A stretch of 64,000 nucleotides of DNA. Origin: Ancylobacter sp. WKF20 (GTDB lineage Bacteria > Pseudomonadota > Alphaproteobacteria > Rhizobiales > Xanthobacteraceae). The stretch spans positions 2,542,001 through 2,606,000 of the forward strand of contig NZ_CP121679.1 in NCBI RefSeq assembly GCF_029760895.1, read 5' to 3'. Made by a program: the position numbers and the translations under genes. This document shows, in pieces, positions 30,581 to 39,908 of the stretch (position 1 is its first letter; the number at the start of each line of letters is the position of its first letter). The notes under the pieces were generated by a model, which was not told the DNA's origin, made no database searches, and saw only the letters and a program-made list of their open reading frames with translations.

Positions 30581-32299
30581 CTAGCCGCGCAGCGCCTTCA
30601 CCCGCACGAAGGTCCATTCGACCCGCGGCGCCTCACCGGCGCGCCCGGCAATGACGAGTTGCTCGGTGCGGCGTGGGCCGCCGCTGGCGGCGAAGACGAT
30701 GCTTTCCTCGATCGCCACCGTGCAGTCCGGCGCGGTGAACGCCCAGTCGTCGCCATCGGGCAGTTTGAGGATCACCGTATGCCCGTCCGCCGCGCGCGAG
30801 GGCTGCACGAGCGGGTGCAGGTGGAAGCGCAGCGCGTAATGGTCGCGCCCGCCGCCCGGCAGGCTTTCACCTTCGACCGGGCGGAACAGATCCTCGCCAT
30901 CGAGCCGCGCGCCATCCGGCGACAGACGCCAGGAGCGCTGGTGAATAATGCCGAAGCGGCGCGCATAGCCGTCATGGCTCGCCCGCAGCACCTCCGCCCC
31001 GCCGCGCTCCATCCGGTCGACGTGAAGCTGCGCCGGCCCATCCAGCACCGGCGTGCCGCAGATGCGGCGCAGCAGCCCGCTGGACACGAAGCGGCAGGAA
31101 GAGGTCTCCTCGATCACGGCAGTGGAATGCGCCGCCGTCTGCCGGGCGATCGGGCGCCATTCGTCGCGGCCGATGGCCGGCATGCCGCAATTGATGATGA
31201 GGCGGTTACGCCCCGCCGACATCTCGAAGGCGAGGCACCCGGCATGGGCCTCGTGGCTCAGCGGCGGCGGCGGCGGCGCGCCGGTGTCGGCGATGAGGAT
31301 GGTGCCTGCCGCCTCCATGCGCTGATAGCCGGAATAAGGTGCGTTGGAGAGCGGGCGCCCGCGCGCATCGTCATAGGCAAGCACGGTGGCGAGCCAGTCC
31401 GCCGGGGTCGGGCCCATGCCGTTGAAATGGGCGAAGGCACCGTCGCCATGGCGGAAGAAGCGCAGCATCGGCATCATCCGGTCGATGGCGTTGAGCAGCG
31501 CGGGCGGCGGCGGCAGATGGCGCGCGCCGTAGCACTGGCGCAGCGGCAGCAGGTCGAGCAGCAGGTCGATCAGCAGGCCTGGATTGCGCGTCGCCGGCCC
31601 GCCATCGGCGAGCACGAGACGGTCCAGCTCCTCCACCAGCCGCTTTTGCGCGCTGCGCATCAGCTTGGGCTGGTCAGCCATGCACAGGCTGGCGAAGGCG
31701 AGCGCGATGGCGCAGGCCAGACGCGGGCGCCCGTCGCGGGCCTGCGCCCCGGCGCCCTTCACATAGCGGACCTGCGCGGTGAGACTGCGGATGAAGCGGC
31801 GGTGAAAGGCGGCGTCGGCATCCTGCAGGATCAGTGGCGCCTGGGTCAGCCAGCTGATGACCCGCCGCGCGGCGACCTCCGGCAGGGTGGCCGCCGGCAG
31901 GCGGTGGCAGCTCAGCGAAATCCAGTCGCCGACCAGCGCGCGGGCATTGGCGCGGGCGATCGGCGTGCCCGCGGCCTGCATGTGGCGCAGCCAGCCGAAC
32001 CCCATCAGCTCCTCCGCCCATTCGCGCGAGGGCGGCTCGATTTCAAAGGGCGAGAGGCCGTCGGTCAGCACCGCCTTGCCGGCGAAGGCGAAGCGGCCGG
32101 AATAGAACTCGGCGGCGCGGGTCGGATCGCCGGTGCGCAGATCATGCGGGGCGAGCAGAAGCCGCGACGGCACCGGCACGGAACGCGAGCGCCACGGGTA
32201 CCAGCGCTGGGTGAGCGCCCAGGCCCGCAGGCGCCGCCAGCCGGATTCGGCGATGAACCCCGCCAGACGCGCGCGGTCCGCATAGACCTCGCGGGCCAT
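30581..32299 (-). CDS. Heparinase II/III family protein
   Basis: 572-residue protein. The N-terminal half is alpha-helical (alpha/alpha toroid expected), and the C-terminal half is beta-rich and carries the heparinase II/III-like signature (GCLAFEMSAGRNRLIINCGMP in part: FEMSAGRNRLIIN; HSTAVIEE). No signal peptide is obvious, so the location is uncertain; the natural polysaccharide is unknown. In Rhizobiales this gene is regularly found between rsmB and purH, as here. Ribosome-binding site GAGGCGC precedes ATG. Confidence 0.78.
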   Translation of the reverse strand: MAREVYADRARLAGFIAESGWRRLRAWALTQRWYPWRSRSVPVPSRLLLAPHDLRTGDPTRAAEFYSGRFAFAGKAVLTDGLSPFEIEPPSREWAEELMGFGWLRHMQAAGTPIARANARALVGDWISLSCHRLPAATLPEVAARRVISWLTQAPLILQDADAAFHRRFIRSLTAQVRYVKGAGAQARDGRPRLACAIALAFASLCMADQPKLMRSAQKRLVEELDRLVLADGGPATRNPGLLIDLLLDLLPLRQCYGARHLPPPPALLNAIDRMMPMLRFFRHGDGAFAHFNGMGPTPADWLATVLAYDDARGRPLSNAPYSGYQRMEAAGTILIADTGAPPPPPLSHEAHAGCLAFEMSAGRNRLIINCGMPAIGRDEWRPIARQTAAHSTAVIEETSSCRFVSSGLLRRICGTPVLDGPAQLHVDRMERGGAEVLRASHDGYARRFGIIHQRSWRLSPDGARLDGEDLFRPVEGESLPGGGRDHYALRFHLHPLVQPSRAADGHTVILKLPDGDDWAFTAPDCTVAIEESIVFAASGGPRRTEQLVIAGRAGEAPRVEWTFVRVKALRG

Positions 32300-32473
32300 C
32301 AGCGCCTCGTCCCCCTACTGTGCCTCAAGAGCCGTCTGTCTCCTCAATCTAGCCGGTTGATGCGGATCAGGGGCAGCGAATCGCGGATGATTCCCGCGCC
32401 GGCCGGCGCCCCCGCCGGGGCGCGACATTACCCGAGCGAACGGGAAGGTCCAGCCGCGCCCTCTTCCGTTGCG

Positions 32474-33841
32474 TCACGCCCTGCGGCGCAGGCGGGCGGC
32501 GAAGAAGCCGTCGAGCCCGGCGCGGCGCGGATCCTCGTCCGGCAGATGGGTGGGAAGCGTGCGCACCTCGCCCACCGCGTTGATCCACTCGGCCGCGATG
32601 CCGGCCTCGCCGGGCGTCACCGGCGCGCGCTCGAAATCGGCGCGGGCGGCGAGCAGCGCCTCGATCTGGCGCTCGCCCTCCTCCGGCTCCAGCGAGCAGG
32701 TGGAATAGACCAGCAGCCCGCCCGGCTTCACCAGCCCGGCGGCGTTGGCGAGGATACGGGCCTGCAGCGCACTGAGGCTGGCAATGTCGCCCGGCGCCTT
32801 CGACCAGGCGACATCGGGATGGCGGCGGATCGTGCCGGTCGCCGAGCAGGGCGCGTCGATCAGCACGCCGTCGAATTCCCCACCCTTCCACCTCGCCGCA
32901 TCGGCCTCGACGACCTCCGCCGTGAGGCCCAGCCGGTCGAGATTCTCCGTGAGCCGCTTCAGCCGCGGGGCGGCGCGGTCGACCGCCACCACCTGCGCGC
33001 CGGTGGCGGCGAGCTGGGCGGTCTTGCCGCCCGGTGCGGCGCAGAGATCCGCCACGCGCTGGCCCGGCCCGGCATTCAGCAACCGCGCGGGCAAAGCGGC
33101 GGCGGCGTCCTGCACCCACCAGGCGCCTTCCGCGAAGCCCGGCAAGGCGGTGACATTGCCGGCCTCGATGAGGCGGATGGTGCCGGTCGGCAGCAGCGTG
33201 CCGCCGAGCTTTTCCGCCCATTCCGCGGCATCGCCGCGCGCCGTGAGATCAAGACCCGCCTCCTGCGCCAGCGCGCGGGAGATCGCCTGCGCGGCGGGCG
33301 CGCCATAGGCGCTCGTCCAGCCCTCGATCATCCAGAGCGGCTGGTCGGCGACATCGGGCAGCGCGGCGCGGCCCTCGCGGGCGATCCGCCGGAGCACGGC
33401 GTTGACCAGCCCCTTGAAGCCGGCGGTCGCCGCGCTCTCGCCGGCGAGATCGACGCCGGTGGAAACCGCCGCATGGTCCGGCACATCCATGAACAGGATC
33501 TGCGCCGCGCTGATCAGCAGGATGGTCTCGACCCGCCCCGCCTTCTCCGGCAGGCCGCGCTCCAGCGTGGAACGCACCAGCGCGCCGAGGCTGCCGAGCC
33601 GACGCAGCGTGGTCGCGGCGATCATGCGGGCGAGTGACCGGTCGCGGTCGTCGAGGTCGCGCGTCAGCCGCTCCAGCGCCTCTTCGAGCGGGCGCCCCTT
33701 CTCCAGCACGGAATCGACCGCATCCGCCGCCGCGCGGCGCACGGCAAGACCGGGGGAAGCGCCGCCGGGCGAACCGCCGGAGGTGGAACGGGCGGGACCG
33801 GAGCGGGCGGGGCGGCGCGGGGCGCGGGGTGTATCGTTCAT
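32474..33841 (-). CDS. rsmB: 16S rRNA m5C967 methyltransferase RsmB family
   Basis: 455-residue RsmB/Sun-type RNA cytosine-5 methyltransferase. An N-terminal NusB-like RNA-binding domain (about 35-165) precedes the Rossmann methyltransferase. SAM-binding motifs are DLCAAPGGKTAQLA and VAVDRAAPRL; the two catalytic Cys are in IDAPCSATGTIRR and YSTCSLEPEE. The N-terminal 30 residues are basic and Pro-rich. Start at ATG 33841 (MNDTPRAPRR); an upstream in-frame ATG would add 27 unconserved residues. A 174-bp gap separates it from the heparinase-like gene. Confidence 0.9.
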   Translation of the reverse strand: MNDTPRAPRRPARSGPARSTSGGSPGGASPGLAVRRAAADAVDSVLEKGRPLEEALERLTRDLDDRDRSLARMIAATTLRRLGSLGALVRSTLERGLPEKAGRVETILLISAAQILFMDVPDHAAVSTGVDLAGESAATAGFKGLVNAVLRRIAREGRAALPDVADQPLWMIEGWTSAYGAPAAQAISRALAQEAGLDLTARGDAAEWAEKLGGTLLPTGTIRLIEAGNVTALPGFAEGAWWVQDAAAALPARLLNAGPGQRVADLCAAPGGKTAQLAATGAQVVAVDRAAPRLKRLTENLDRLGLTAEVVEADAARWKGGEFDGVLIDAPCSATGTIRRHPDVAWSKAPGDIASLSALQARILANAAGLVKPGGLLVYSTCSLEPEEGERQIEALLAARADFERAPVTPGEAGIAAEWINAVGEVRTLPTHLPDEDPRRAGLDGFFAARLRRRA

Positions 33842-34133
33842 CGCCAAGCCACTAGGCCGGCACGCGCGCGAACGCAACCGTCGCGCCGCCTCGCCGGCCC
33901 GTACGGGTGCATCGTGCCGCACCAGCCAGCGTGAACCGGACGCCGGCCCTGCGACTTGTGGGAAGGCGGGCCGGCCGGCCCTCGCCCTTCGTCTCCCCCT
34001 TGCGGGCCTTGTCGAAGGGCCCGAGATTGGTTCCTATCGGGCCACCTCGGAGCGGCCGGCCCGGCGAGTCGGACCGGCCCCGCCGGCCGGCTCATCGGCT
34101 CGTGTCGGACAAGCGTGGATTGGCATCGGATTT

Positions 34134-35105
34134 ATGGCCCACCTGATACTCATTGCCGACATTGGCGGCACCTCGTCCCGGCTGGCCCTGGTGGGCGTCG
34201 ATGGCGTCCCGACCGACATCCAGATCCACCGCAACGACAGCTTCAAGGGCTTCGAGGCGATGATCGAGGCGGACCTTGCCACGCGCGACCCGGCGGTGGT
34301 CGCCGCCATTGGCGGGGCGGTGCTGGCGGTGGCGGGCCCGGCGGATGCGGAGTTCGTCAAGCTCACCAACCGCGACTGGTCCTTCTCCAAGCGCGCCATC
34401 CGCCGCTATTTCGGCTGGCAGAAATTCGCCGCGGTGAATGATTTCGAGGCGCTGGCGCATGGTGTCACCGCGCTCGGCACGGGCGATCTCATCCCGGTCG
34501 GCGAGGGCCTGTCCGAGCCGCGCGGCCCGGTGCTGATCTGCGGTCCGGGCACCGGCTTCGGCGTCGCCGGTCTCATCCAGTCCGGCCGCCTACCGGCGGT
34601 CATCACCGGCGAGGGCGGACGTTCCCGGCTCGGCGCGACGGACGCCGAGGAAGCGCGCCTGCTCGCTCATATGGTCGGCGAGCTCGGCCCGGTCGTGGTC
34701 GAGCACGCGCTGTCGGGCTCGGGTCTTGCCCGCATCCACCGCATCTCCACCGGCGAGGCGATCTCGCCCGAGGCGGTCATCACCGCCGCCGGGCGGGGCG
34801 ATGATGGCGCGCTCGCCACCTGCAACCTGTTCCTGCGCATTTTCGGCCGCATCGCCGGCGACCTCGCCCTCACCTTCAACGCGCGCGGCGGCGTGTTCCT
34901 TGCCGGCGGCGTCTCGGCCGGGCTCGCGCCGTTCTTCGCCGCCTCGCCCTTCCGCGAAGCGTTCGAGGAGCACCCCCCGCATGAGGCGCGGCTCGCCGGC
35001 ATGGCGGTGAACATCATCACTCACCCCACCCCCGGCCTCATCGGCTGCGGACAGCTCGGCGCCCGCATGGCGCGTAGCCTGAAGCCCGGCCTGCATCTCG
35101 TGTGA
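34134..35105 (+). CDS. glk: Glucokinase
   Basis: 323-residue Glk of the bacterial ASKHA glucokinase family. N-terminal phosphate-binding LIADIGGTSSRLAL, substrate region LTNRDWSFSK, catalytic Asp in AAVNDFEALAHG, GPGTGFGVAGLI and GGVFLAGGVSAGL are all present. It phosphorylates glucose to glucose 6-phosphate. The start is ATG 34134; the same frame stays open far upstream only because of high GC. No clear ribosome-binding site is seen. Convergent with the RluA gene, with six bases between the stops. Confidence 0.93.
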   Translation: MAHLILIADIGGTSSRLALVGVDGVPTDIQIHRNDSFKGFEAMIEADLATRDPAVVAAIGGAVLAVAGPADAEFVKLTNRDWSFSKRAIRRYFGWQKFAAVNDFEALAHGVTALGTGDLIPVGEGLSEPRGPVLICGPGTGFGVAGLIQSGRLPAVITGEGGRSRLGATDAEEARLLAHMVGELGPVVVEHALSGSGLARIHRISTGEAISPEAVITAAGRGDDGALATCNLFLRIFGRIAGDLALTFNARGGVFLAGGVSAGLAPFFAASPFREAFEEHPPHEARLAGMAVNIITHPTPGLIGCGQLGARMARSLKPGLHLV

Positions 35106-35111
35106 CGAGGT

Positions 35112-35894
35112 TCAGCGCGGCGAGAAGGTGATCCCGTCCGCCGCCGCTTCCAGCGCGGCGGGGTCCATGCCCGCCCGCTCCAGCGTCGCGCGCATATGGG
35201 CGGGCAGCGGGGCGCGGGCCTCGACGGGATCACGGCCCTTGTTCTGCGGCACCACCACGCGGCGGGCATGAAGATGCAGGATCGGCCCGCCCGGCAGGCG
35301 CGAGCCACCGCCATAGATGGGATCACCGAGGATCGGGTGGCCGATGGCGTCGAGATGCACGCGCAGCTGGTGCGTGCGCCCGGTGAGCGGGGAGAGCGCC
35401 AGCACGGCGAAGCCCTCGCCCGCCGCCAGCATCTGCCATTCACTGATGGCGTCCTGCCCCTTCGGATCGACCGCCATCCACCAGCCGCGCGTCGGCGAAC
35501 GCTTGGCGAGCTTGAGTTCGATCCGCCCGCCCGGCTCAGCCGGCACGCCGCGCACCACCGCCATATAGGTCTTGCGCACCGAGCCATCGGCGAAGGCCTT
35601 GCCGAGATCGGCCAGCGCCTTGCGATGGCGCCCGAGCACGAGGCAACCCGAGGTGTCCTTGTCGAGCCGGTGGGCGAGTTCGGGCGCGTTCGGCAGGCCG
35701 AAGCTGAGCGCGCCGAGGTAATCGGCCAGCGTCTCCCCGCCTTTCGGCCCCTTATGCACGGCGAGCCCCGCCGGCTTGTCGATGATGAGCATCATGCCGT
35801 CCCGGTGCAGCACACGGGCGGTGATGTCGAACGCCGACGGGGCGGCCGATGCCGACTGATTGGGGGCGGAGAAAAGGGGGGCGCGTGCGCTCAT
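35112..35894 (-). CDS. RluA family pseudouridine synthase
   Basis: 260 residues. The catalytic motif AHRLDKDTSGCLVLG contains the Asp nucleophile; LLIDKPAGLAVHKGP-like sequence (IIDKPAGLAVHKG), LTGRTHQLRVHL and HPILGDPIYGG complete the family pattern. No S4 domain is present, so it resembles the shorter RluA/TruC-like members rather than RluC or RluD. The exact RNA position cannot be read from sequence. GAGGGGGC ribosome-binding site before ATG. Confidence 0.88.
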   Translation of the reverse strand: MSARAPLFSAPNQSASAAPSAFDITARVLHRDGMMLIIDKPAGLAVHKGPKGGETLADYLGALSFGLPNAPELAHRLDKDTSGCLVLGRHRKALADLGKAFADGSVRKTYMAVVRGVPAEPGGRIELKLAKRSPTRGWWMAVDPKGQDAISEWQMLAAGEGFAVLALSPLTGRTHQLRVHLDAIGHPILGDPIYGGGSRLPGGPILHLHARRVVVPQNKGRDPVEARAPLPAHMRATLERAGMDPAALEAAADGITFSPR

Positions 35895-35950
35895 GCCCCC
35901 TCAACACCACAAAGCGGCCGGCCCGTCGAGAGCCGGCACGCTCACGGTCG

Positions 35951-37513
35951 TCAGCTGCGCCGCAGCTCGTCGCTCACATCAAGCGTCGAGCGCACGCCGA
36001 TATCGTCGAAATGGCGGGCGAGGAAGGCATCCGCCGCCTCGCGGCCGATCTCCTTGAGATAGACGAGGAACTCCCATTCCGCGTTCATCTTGGTGGAGGC
36101 ATCGAGCGCCACCAGCTTCTCCGCGCCATCAATGCGGTGGAGCCGCAGGTCGCGATAGCCGTCAATGCCGTCGCCCCTCTTCTTCAGGCTGCCATGCTTG
36201 AGCAGACGGGTGACGAATTCGGCGGCGCGCAGCTGCGCCAGCAGCGAGGCGTTGAAGGTGATCTCGTTCATCCGGTTGCTGATGTCGCGCGCCGTCTTCG
36301 GCGTCTCGCGGCGGATGATCGGGTTGATCTGGACGAGCAGAATGTCGTCGGTCTTCACCGCATTGTAGAACGGGTAGAGCGCCGGGTTGCCCATATAGCC
36401 GCCGTCCCAATAGGGAACGCCGTCAATCTCCACCGCCTGGAACATGAAGGGCAGGCAGGCCGAGGCCATGATGGCGTCGGGCGTCAGTTCGTGGCGGGCG
36501 AAGATGCGGGCCTTGCCGGTGTGGACATTGGTGGCGCTGACGAAGACATGCACATGCCGGCAGGATTGCAGCGCCGGAAAATCCACATGCCGCTCGATCA
36601 GTTCCATCAGCGGGTTGATGTTGAGCGGGTTGAAGTCATAGGGCGACAGGAACCGGCTCATCATGTCGAAGGCGATATAGCTCGGGTTGCTGTTAAGCGA
36701 CCAGTTGCCCATCAGCCGGTCGAGCAGCGTGCGCTGGAGCGGGCTGGTGCGCCCGTCCTTCGAGACGTCGCGCCAATAGGCCTCGAGCGCCCGGCGCCCG
36801 CCCTCATTGCCGTCCTTGGCGAGGCCCGTCGCCAGCACGGCGGCGTTCATCGCCCCGGCGCTGGTGCCGGAAATGCCCTCGATGGCGATGCGCCCATCTT
36901 CCAGCAGCCGGTCGAGCACGCCCCACGTGAAGGCGCCATGCGCGCCGCCACCCTGCAGCGCGAGGTTCAAGGGCTTCAGCGCCGCCGCGCCGGGCTTGTG
37001 AGGATGAGGCTCGGGGGCATCGCCGGCCCCCTTCACCACGGTGGGACCGGCGGGCGTCGACAGCGCCCCCGCCGCCGCCTCGGCGGTCGCGGTTTTGGGC
37101 GCGGGTTTGGTGTCGCTCCTGGTGTCGGAACCGCCCGCCGCCGTCTTGGGCGCGGGTTTGGCCCGCGTTTTGGCGGAGGGCTTGGGGGGCGTCTTGGCGG
37201 GCGTGGCGACCGTCTCCGCCGGCGCGGCCTTTGCCGCCGCCCGTCGGGCGGGAGCGGGCTTGGCGTCCGGCGTGGTAGCGGCGGGCGCCGCCGCCGGTGC
37301 CTTGGCCGCAGGTTTGGCGACCGGCGTGGCGCGCGTCTTGGGAGCCGCCTTGGCAGCGGCCTTGGGCGGCGTCGCGGGCTTGCTCGCGGGGTCGGCGGGC
37401 GCGGCTGTCACCGCCGCCGGCGCAGGCGCGGTCTCAGGGGTGGACGCCGTCGTGCGGGCGCGGCGGGTGGAGGTGGCGCGGCGAGCCCGCGCGGGCTTGT
37501 TGGTTTCGGCCAC
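35951..37513 (-). CDS. Patatin-like phospholipase with a lysine/alanine/proline-rich N-terminal extension
   Basis: 520 residues. The patatin domain begins about residue 182: oxyanion loop LQGGGAHGAF, nucleophile S218 in the elbow GISGTSAGA, and the dyad Asp in YWDGGYMGN. Residues 1-180 are low complexity, dominated by Ala, Lys and Pro (repeated AAKAAPKT, AKPAAKAP) and resemble histone-H1-like tails. The start is GTG 37513 with GGAGG upstream. It lies 16 bp after the 3-hydroxybutyrate dehydrogenase gene in the same operon, which suggests a role in polyhydroxybutyrate or lipid turnover (inference). Confidence 0.85.
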   Translation of the reverse strand: MAETNKPARARRATSTRRARTTASTPETAPAPAAVTAAPADPASKPATPPKAAAKAAPKTRATPVAKPAAKAPAAAPAATTPDAKPAPARRAAAKAAPAETVATPAKTPPKPSAKTRAKPAPKTAAGGSDTRSDTKPAPKTATAEAAAGALSTPAGPTVVKGAGDAPEPHPHKPGAAALKPLNLALQGGGAHGAFTWGVLDRLLEDGRIAIEGISGTSAGAMNAAVLATGLAKDGNEGGRRALEAYWRDVSKDGRTSPLQRTLLDRLMGNWSLNSNPSYIAFDMMSRFLSPYDFNPLNINPLMELIERHVDFPALQSCRHVHVFVSATNVHTGKARIFARHELTPDAIMASACLPFMFQAVEIDGVPYWDGGYMGNPALYPFYNAVKTDDILLVQINPIIRRETPKTARDISNRMNEITFNASLLAQLRAAEFVTRLLKHGSLKKRGDGIDGYRDLRLHRIDGAEKLVALDASTKMNAEWEFLVYLKEIGREAADAFLARHFDDIGVRSTLDVSDELRRS

Positions 37514-37529
37514 GCCGCGATCCTCCCGC

Positions 37530-38315
37530 CTACTCGGCGACCCAGCCGCCGTCGATCTGCTGCAGCGAGCCGGTGATGGAGCGCGCGGCGTCGGAGGCGA
37601 GGAACACGGCGAGCGCCGCCACTTCCTCCACCGTGACGAATTCCTTGGTCGGCTGCGCGGCGAGCAGCACGTCCTTCTTCACCTGCTCCTCGGTGAGGCC
37701 ACGCGCCTTGGCGGTGTCGGGAATCTGCTTCTCGACAAGCGGCGTCCACACATAGCCCGGGCAGATGGCGTTGGCGGTGATGCCGAAGGTCGCCGTCTCC
37801 AGCGCCACCGTCTTGGTCAGGCCGGCGATGCCGTGCTTGGCCGAGACATAGGCCGCCTTATAGGGCGAGGCGACCAGCGCATGGGCGGAGGCGGTGTTGA
37901 TGATGCGGCCCCATTTGCGCGCCTTCATGCCCGGCACGGCGGCCTTGATGGCGTGGAAGGCGGCCGAGAGGTTCAGCGCGATGATGAGATCCCACTTGTC
38001 GTCCGGGAATTCCTCGATCGGCGCGACATGCTGCACGCCGGCATTGTTCACGAGGATATCGACCGAGCCGAGCTCCTTCTCGGCGAACGCCACCAGCGCC
38101 GCGCATTCGGAACCCTTGGTGAGATCGGCGCCGGAATAGATCGCCTTGACCCCGAACTCGCTCTCAATACCCGCGCGCTCCGTCTCGATCGCCGCCGCAT
38201 CGCCAAAGCCGTTCAGCGTGACATTGACGCCCTCGGCGGCGAGGCCACGGGCAATGGCGAGGCCGATGCCGCTGGTGGAGCCGGTGATGACGGCGTTCTT
38301 ACCCTTCAAGGACAT
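37530..38315 (-). CDS. bdhA: D-3-hydroxybutyrate dehydrogenase
   Basis: 261-residue short-chain dehydrogenase oxidising 3-hydroxybutyrate to acetoacetate with NAD. NAD-binding motif ITGSTSGIGLAIARGLA, VNNAGVQHVAPIE, and catalytic Ser, Tyr and Lys in INTASAHALVASPYKAAYVSAKHG. The 3-hydroxybutyrate-type signatures QHVAPIEEFP and CPGYVWTPLVEKQI favour this substrate over acetoacetyl-CoA. ATG 38315 was chosen because GGGGAA lies seven bases upstream; another ATG 15 bp earlier has no such site. First gene of the operon with the patatin gene. Confidence 0.9.
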   Translation of the reverse strand: MSLKGKNAVITGSTSGIGLAIARGLAAEGVNVTLNGFGDAAAIETERAGIESEFGVKAIYSGADLTKGSECAALVAFAEKELGSVDILVNNAGVQHVAPIEEFPDDKWDLIIALNLSAAFHAIKAAVPGMKARKWGRIINTASAHALVASPYKAAYVSAKHGIAGLTKTVALETATFGITANAICPGYVWTPLVEKQIPDTAKARGLTEEQVKKDVLLAAQPTKEFVTVEEVAALAVFLASDAARSITGSLQQIDGGWVAE

Positions 38316-38461
38316 AGGCGCGTTCCCCATTTTGTGACCGGACGGGCGGCACGGGCCGCCCGTCGCACTCTACGCATTCGGCATGACGTTTCGTCAGGCC
38401 TTTCCCGGACGATGGTGCGCCGCGAAAACCGTCGGCGCAACCGCCTGTTTGCCGGAAGCCA

Positions 38462-38917
38462 TCACGGCTTGAGGCAGACCGCGACCACCTGCTTCACCTG
38501 ATGCTCGCATTCGACGACGGTCTTGCCGCCATCCTCGGCGAAGGAGGCGATGTGCTGGAAGCCGCGCTGCGGGTTGAGACAGTAGCCGCCAATGACGCTC
38601 TCGCCCGTGTCGCAGCTGGCGACGCAGCCCGCCGCCGGGCAATCGGTCGCCCGCACCGCGATCTGCGCCGAGCCGGGCGCACCCGGAGCGCCCGCGGGAC
38701 CGGCCGGACCGGCAGGGCCGGCCACGCCCGCCGCACCGGCGGGACCGGCCGGACCCGGCGCACCCGCAGGACCAGCGGGACCGGCGGGGCCCGCCACACC
38801 CGGCGCACCGGCATCGCCCTTGGCCCCGGCCGGGCCGGGCGGGCCCGCGGGGCCTTCGAAACAGGCCGCCAGCGGCAGCGCGAGAGCAACGACAAGAAGA
38901 AGTTTGAACGAGCGCAT
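38462..38917 (-). CDS. Collagen-like lipoprotein
   Basis: 151 residues. A lipoprotein signal peptide ends in LPLAAC, with the lipidated Cys at position 19. Residues 22-81 are twenty uninterrupted Gly-X-Y triplets, mostly GPA, GAP and GPP, with a single charged pair (GAKGDA). The C-terminal 70 residues form a separate module with six Cys (CPAAGC, SCDTG, GYC, VECEH, VCLKP), probably disulfide-bonded. Together this predicts a membrane-anchored trimeric collagen-like stalk carrying a small head domain. No function can be assigned. Start at ATG 38917, after GGGGG. Divergent from zur. Confidence 0.85.
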   Translation of the reverse strand: MRSFKLLLVVALALPLAACFEGPAGPPGPAGAKGDAGAPGVAGPAGPAGPAGAPGPAGPAGAAGVAGPAGPAGPAGAPGAPGSAQIAVRATDCPAAGCVASCDTGESVIGGYCLNPQRGFQHIASFAEDGGKTVVECEHQVKQVVAVCLKP

Positions 38918-39153
38918 GAAACCCCCAATGGTTAAGCCCAGCGGCCCATCCTGCGACGGCGCCGCAGGCCGCTCAAGCCGGTAGTTCGGTGTGGCGCCCG
39001 CCCTTCCGCTTTGGTGAGCCGATGGCAGGGCGCGCCAGCCCCCACCTGCCGCGTCCCGATGACAGATGCGCGACGTGATCCACACGTGGTCCCCTCATGG
39101 CCTCTCATGGTCCCCTCATGGCGAGCAGCGGCGCGAGCGTCTATATTGGGGCC

Positions 39154-39792
39154 ATGACGGTTCACCCTCCGCACGACCACGCCCCGCACGACCATGCGCC
39201 GCGCCCCACCGATCCGCATGGCGATGACCACGGGCATGATCATCACCAGGATCACGCTGCCGCGCCCGAGGCGGGCCATGACCGTGACCATGACCATGAC
39301 CACGCCGCCTGCGTCGCCGGGGCGATGGCGCGGTTCGAGGAGGCCTGCGCCCAGAGCGGCGCGCGGCTGACCCCGCTGCGCCGGCGCGTGCTGGAACAGC
39401 TCGCCGACAGCCATGTCCCGCTGGGCGCCTATGAGCTGGTGGAGCGGCTCGGCGCCGCCGGCGACAAGCCCCCGCCCATGTCGGTCTATCGGGCGCTGGA
39501 TTTCCTTGTCGTGCAGGGCCTCGCCCACCGCATCGAGAGCCGCAACGCCTATCTCGCCTGCGCCCGCGCGCATGGCGCGGACGATGTCATCGTCTTCCTG
39601 ATCTGCGAGAGCTGCGGGCTCACCTCCGAGGTCGCCTCGCACGCCATTGGCCGCGACCTCGCCTGGGCGACGCGCGCCGCCGGCTTCACCCCGCGCACCC
39701 CGGTTCTGGAGATCGCCGGCACCTGCGCGCGCTGCCGCGACGCGGGAGCGGGCACGCCGGCGACGAGCGATGCGTCGCTCGCCACACCTTGA
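39154..39792 (+). CDS. zur: Zinc uptake regulator Zur (Fur family) with a His-rich N-terminus
   Basis: 212 residues. The Fur-type winged helix is visible from about 60 (ARLTPLRRRVLEQLADSH, MSVYRALDFLVVQGLAHRIE) and the dimerisation domain has the structural zinc site CESCG and CARC. The first 50 residues hold about 15 His (HDHAPHDHAP, HGHDHHQDH), far longer than usual for Zur. Zur plus zinc represses zinc uptake genes; the znu group at 59-64 kb is the likely target. The start at ATG 39154 is the last Met before the His tract; an upstream in-frame ATG exists. Confidence 0.85.
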   Translation: MTVHPPHDHAPHDHAPRPTDPHGDDHGHDHHQDHAAAPEAGHDRDHDHDHAACVAGAMARFEEACAQSGARLTPLRRRVLEQLADSHVPLGAYELVERLGAAGDKPPPMSVYRALDFLVVQGLAHRIESRNAYLACARAHGADDVIVFLICESCGLTSEVASHAIGRDLAWATRAAGFTPRTPVLEIAGTCARCRDAGAGTPATSDASLATP

Positions 39793-39908
39793 TGGCGCGG
39801 CCTGTTGACGGCCCGCGCGGGCCGGCTTAACCCGATCTTCCATGAGGCGCGCCCCGTGAGGCGCCGGCGCCTGGCCCGGCCTGCCCCTGTCGAAGCGAGA
39901 GCGAAGTG

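Noticed and set aside
30659..33637. 992-codon plus-strand open frame opposite the heparinase and rsmB genes
   Set aside because: Shadow of two real genes; Arg/Gly/His-rich with no motif.
33842..34133. Possible gene or 5' extension of glk
   Set aside because: The glk frame is open here, but residues are basic/Pro-rich and unlike glucokinase; no other gene is seen in this 292-bp spacer.
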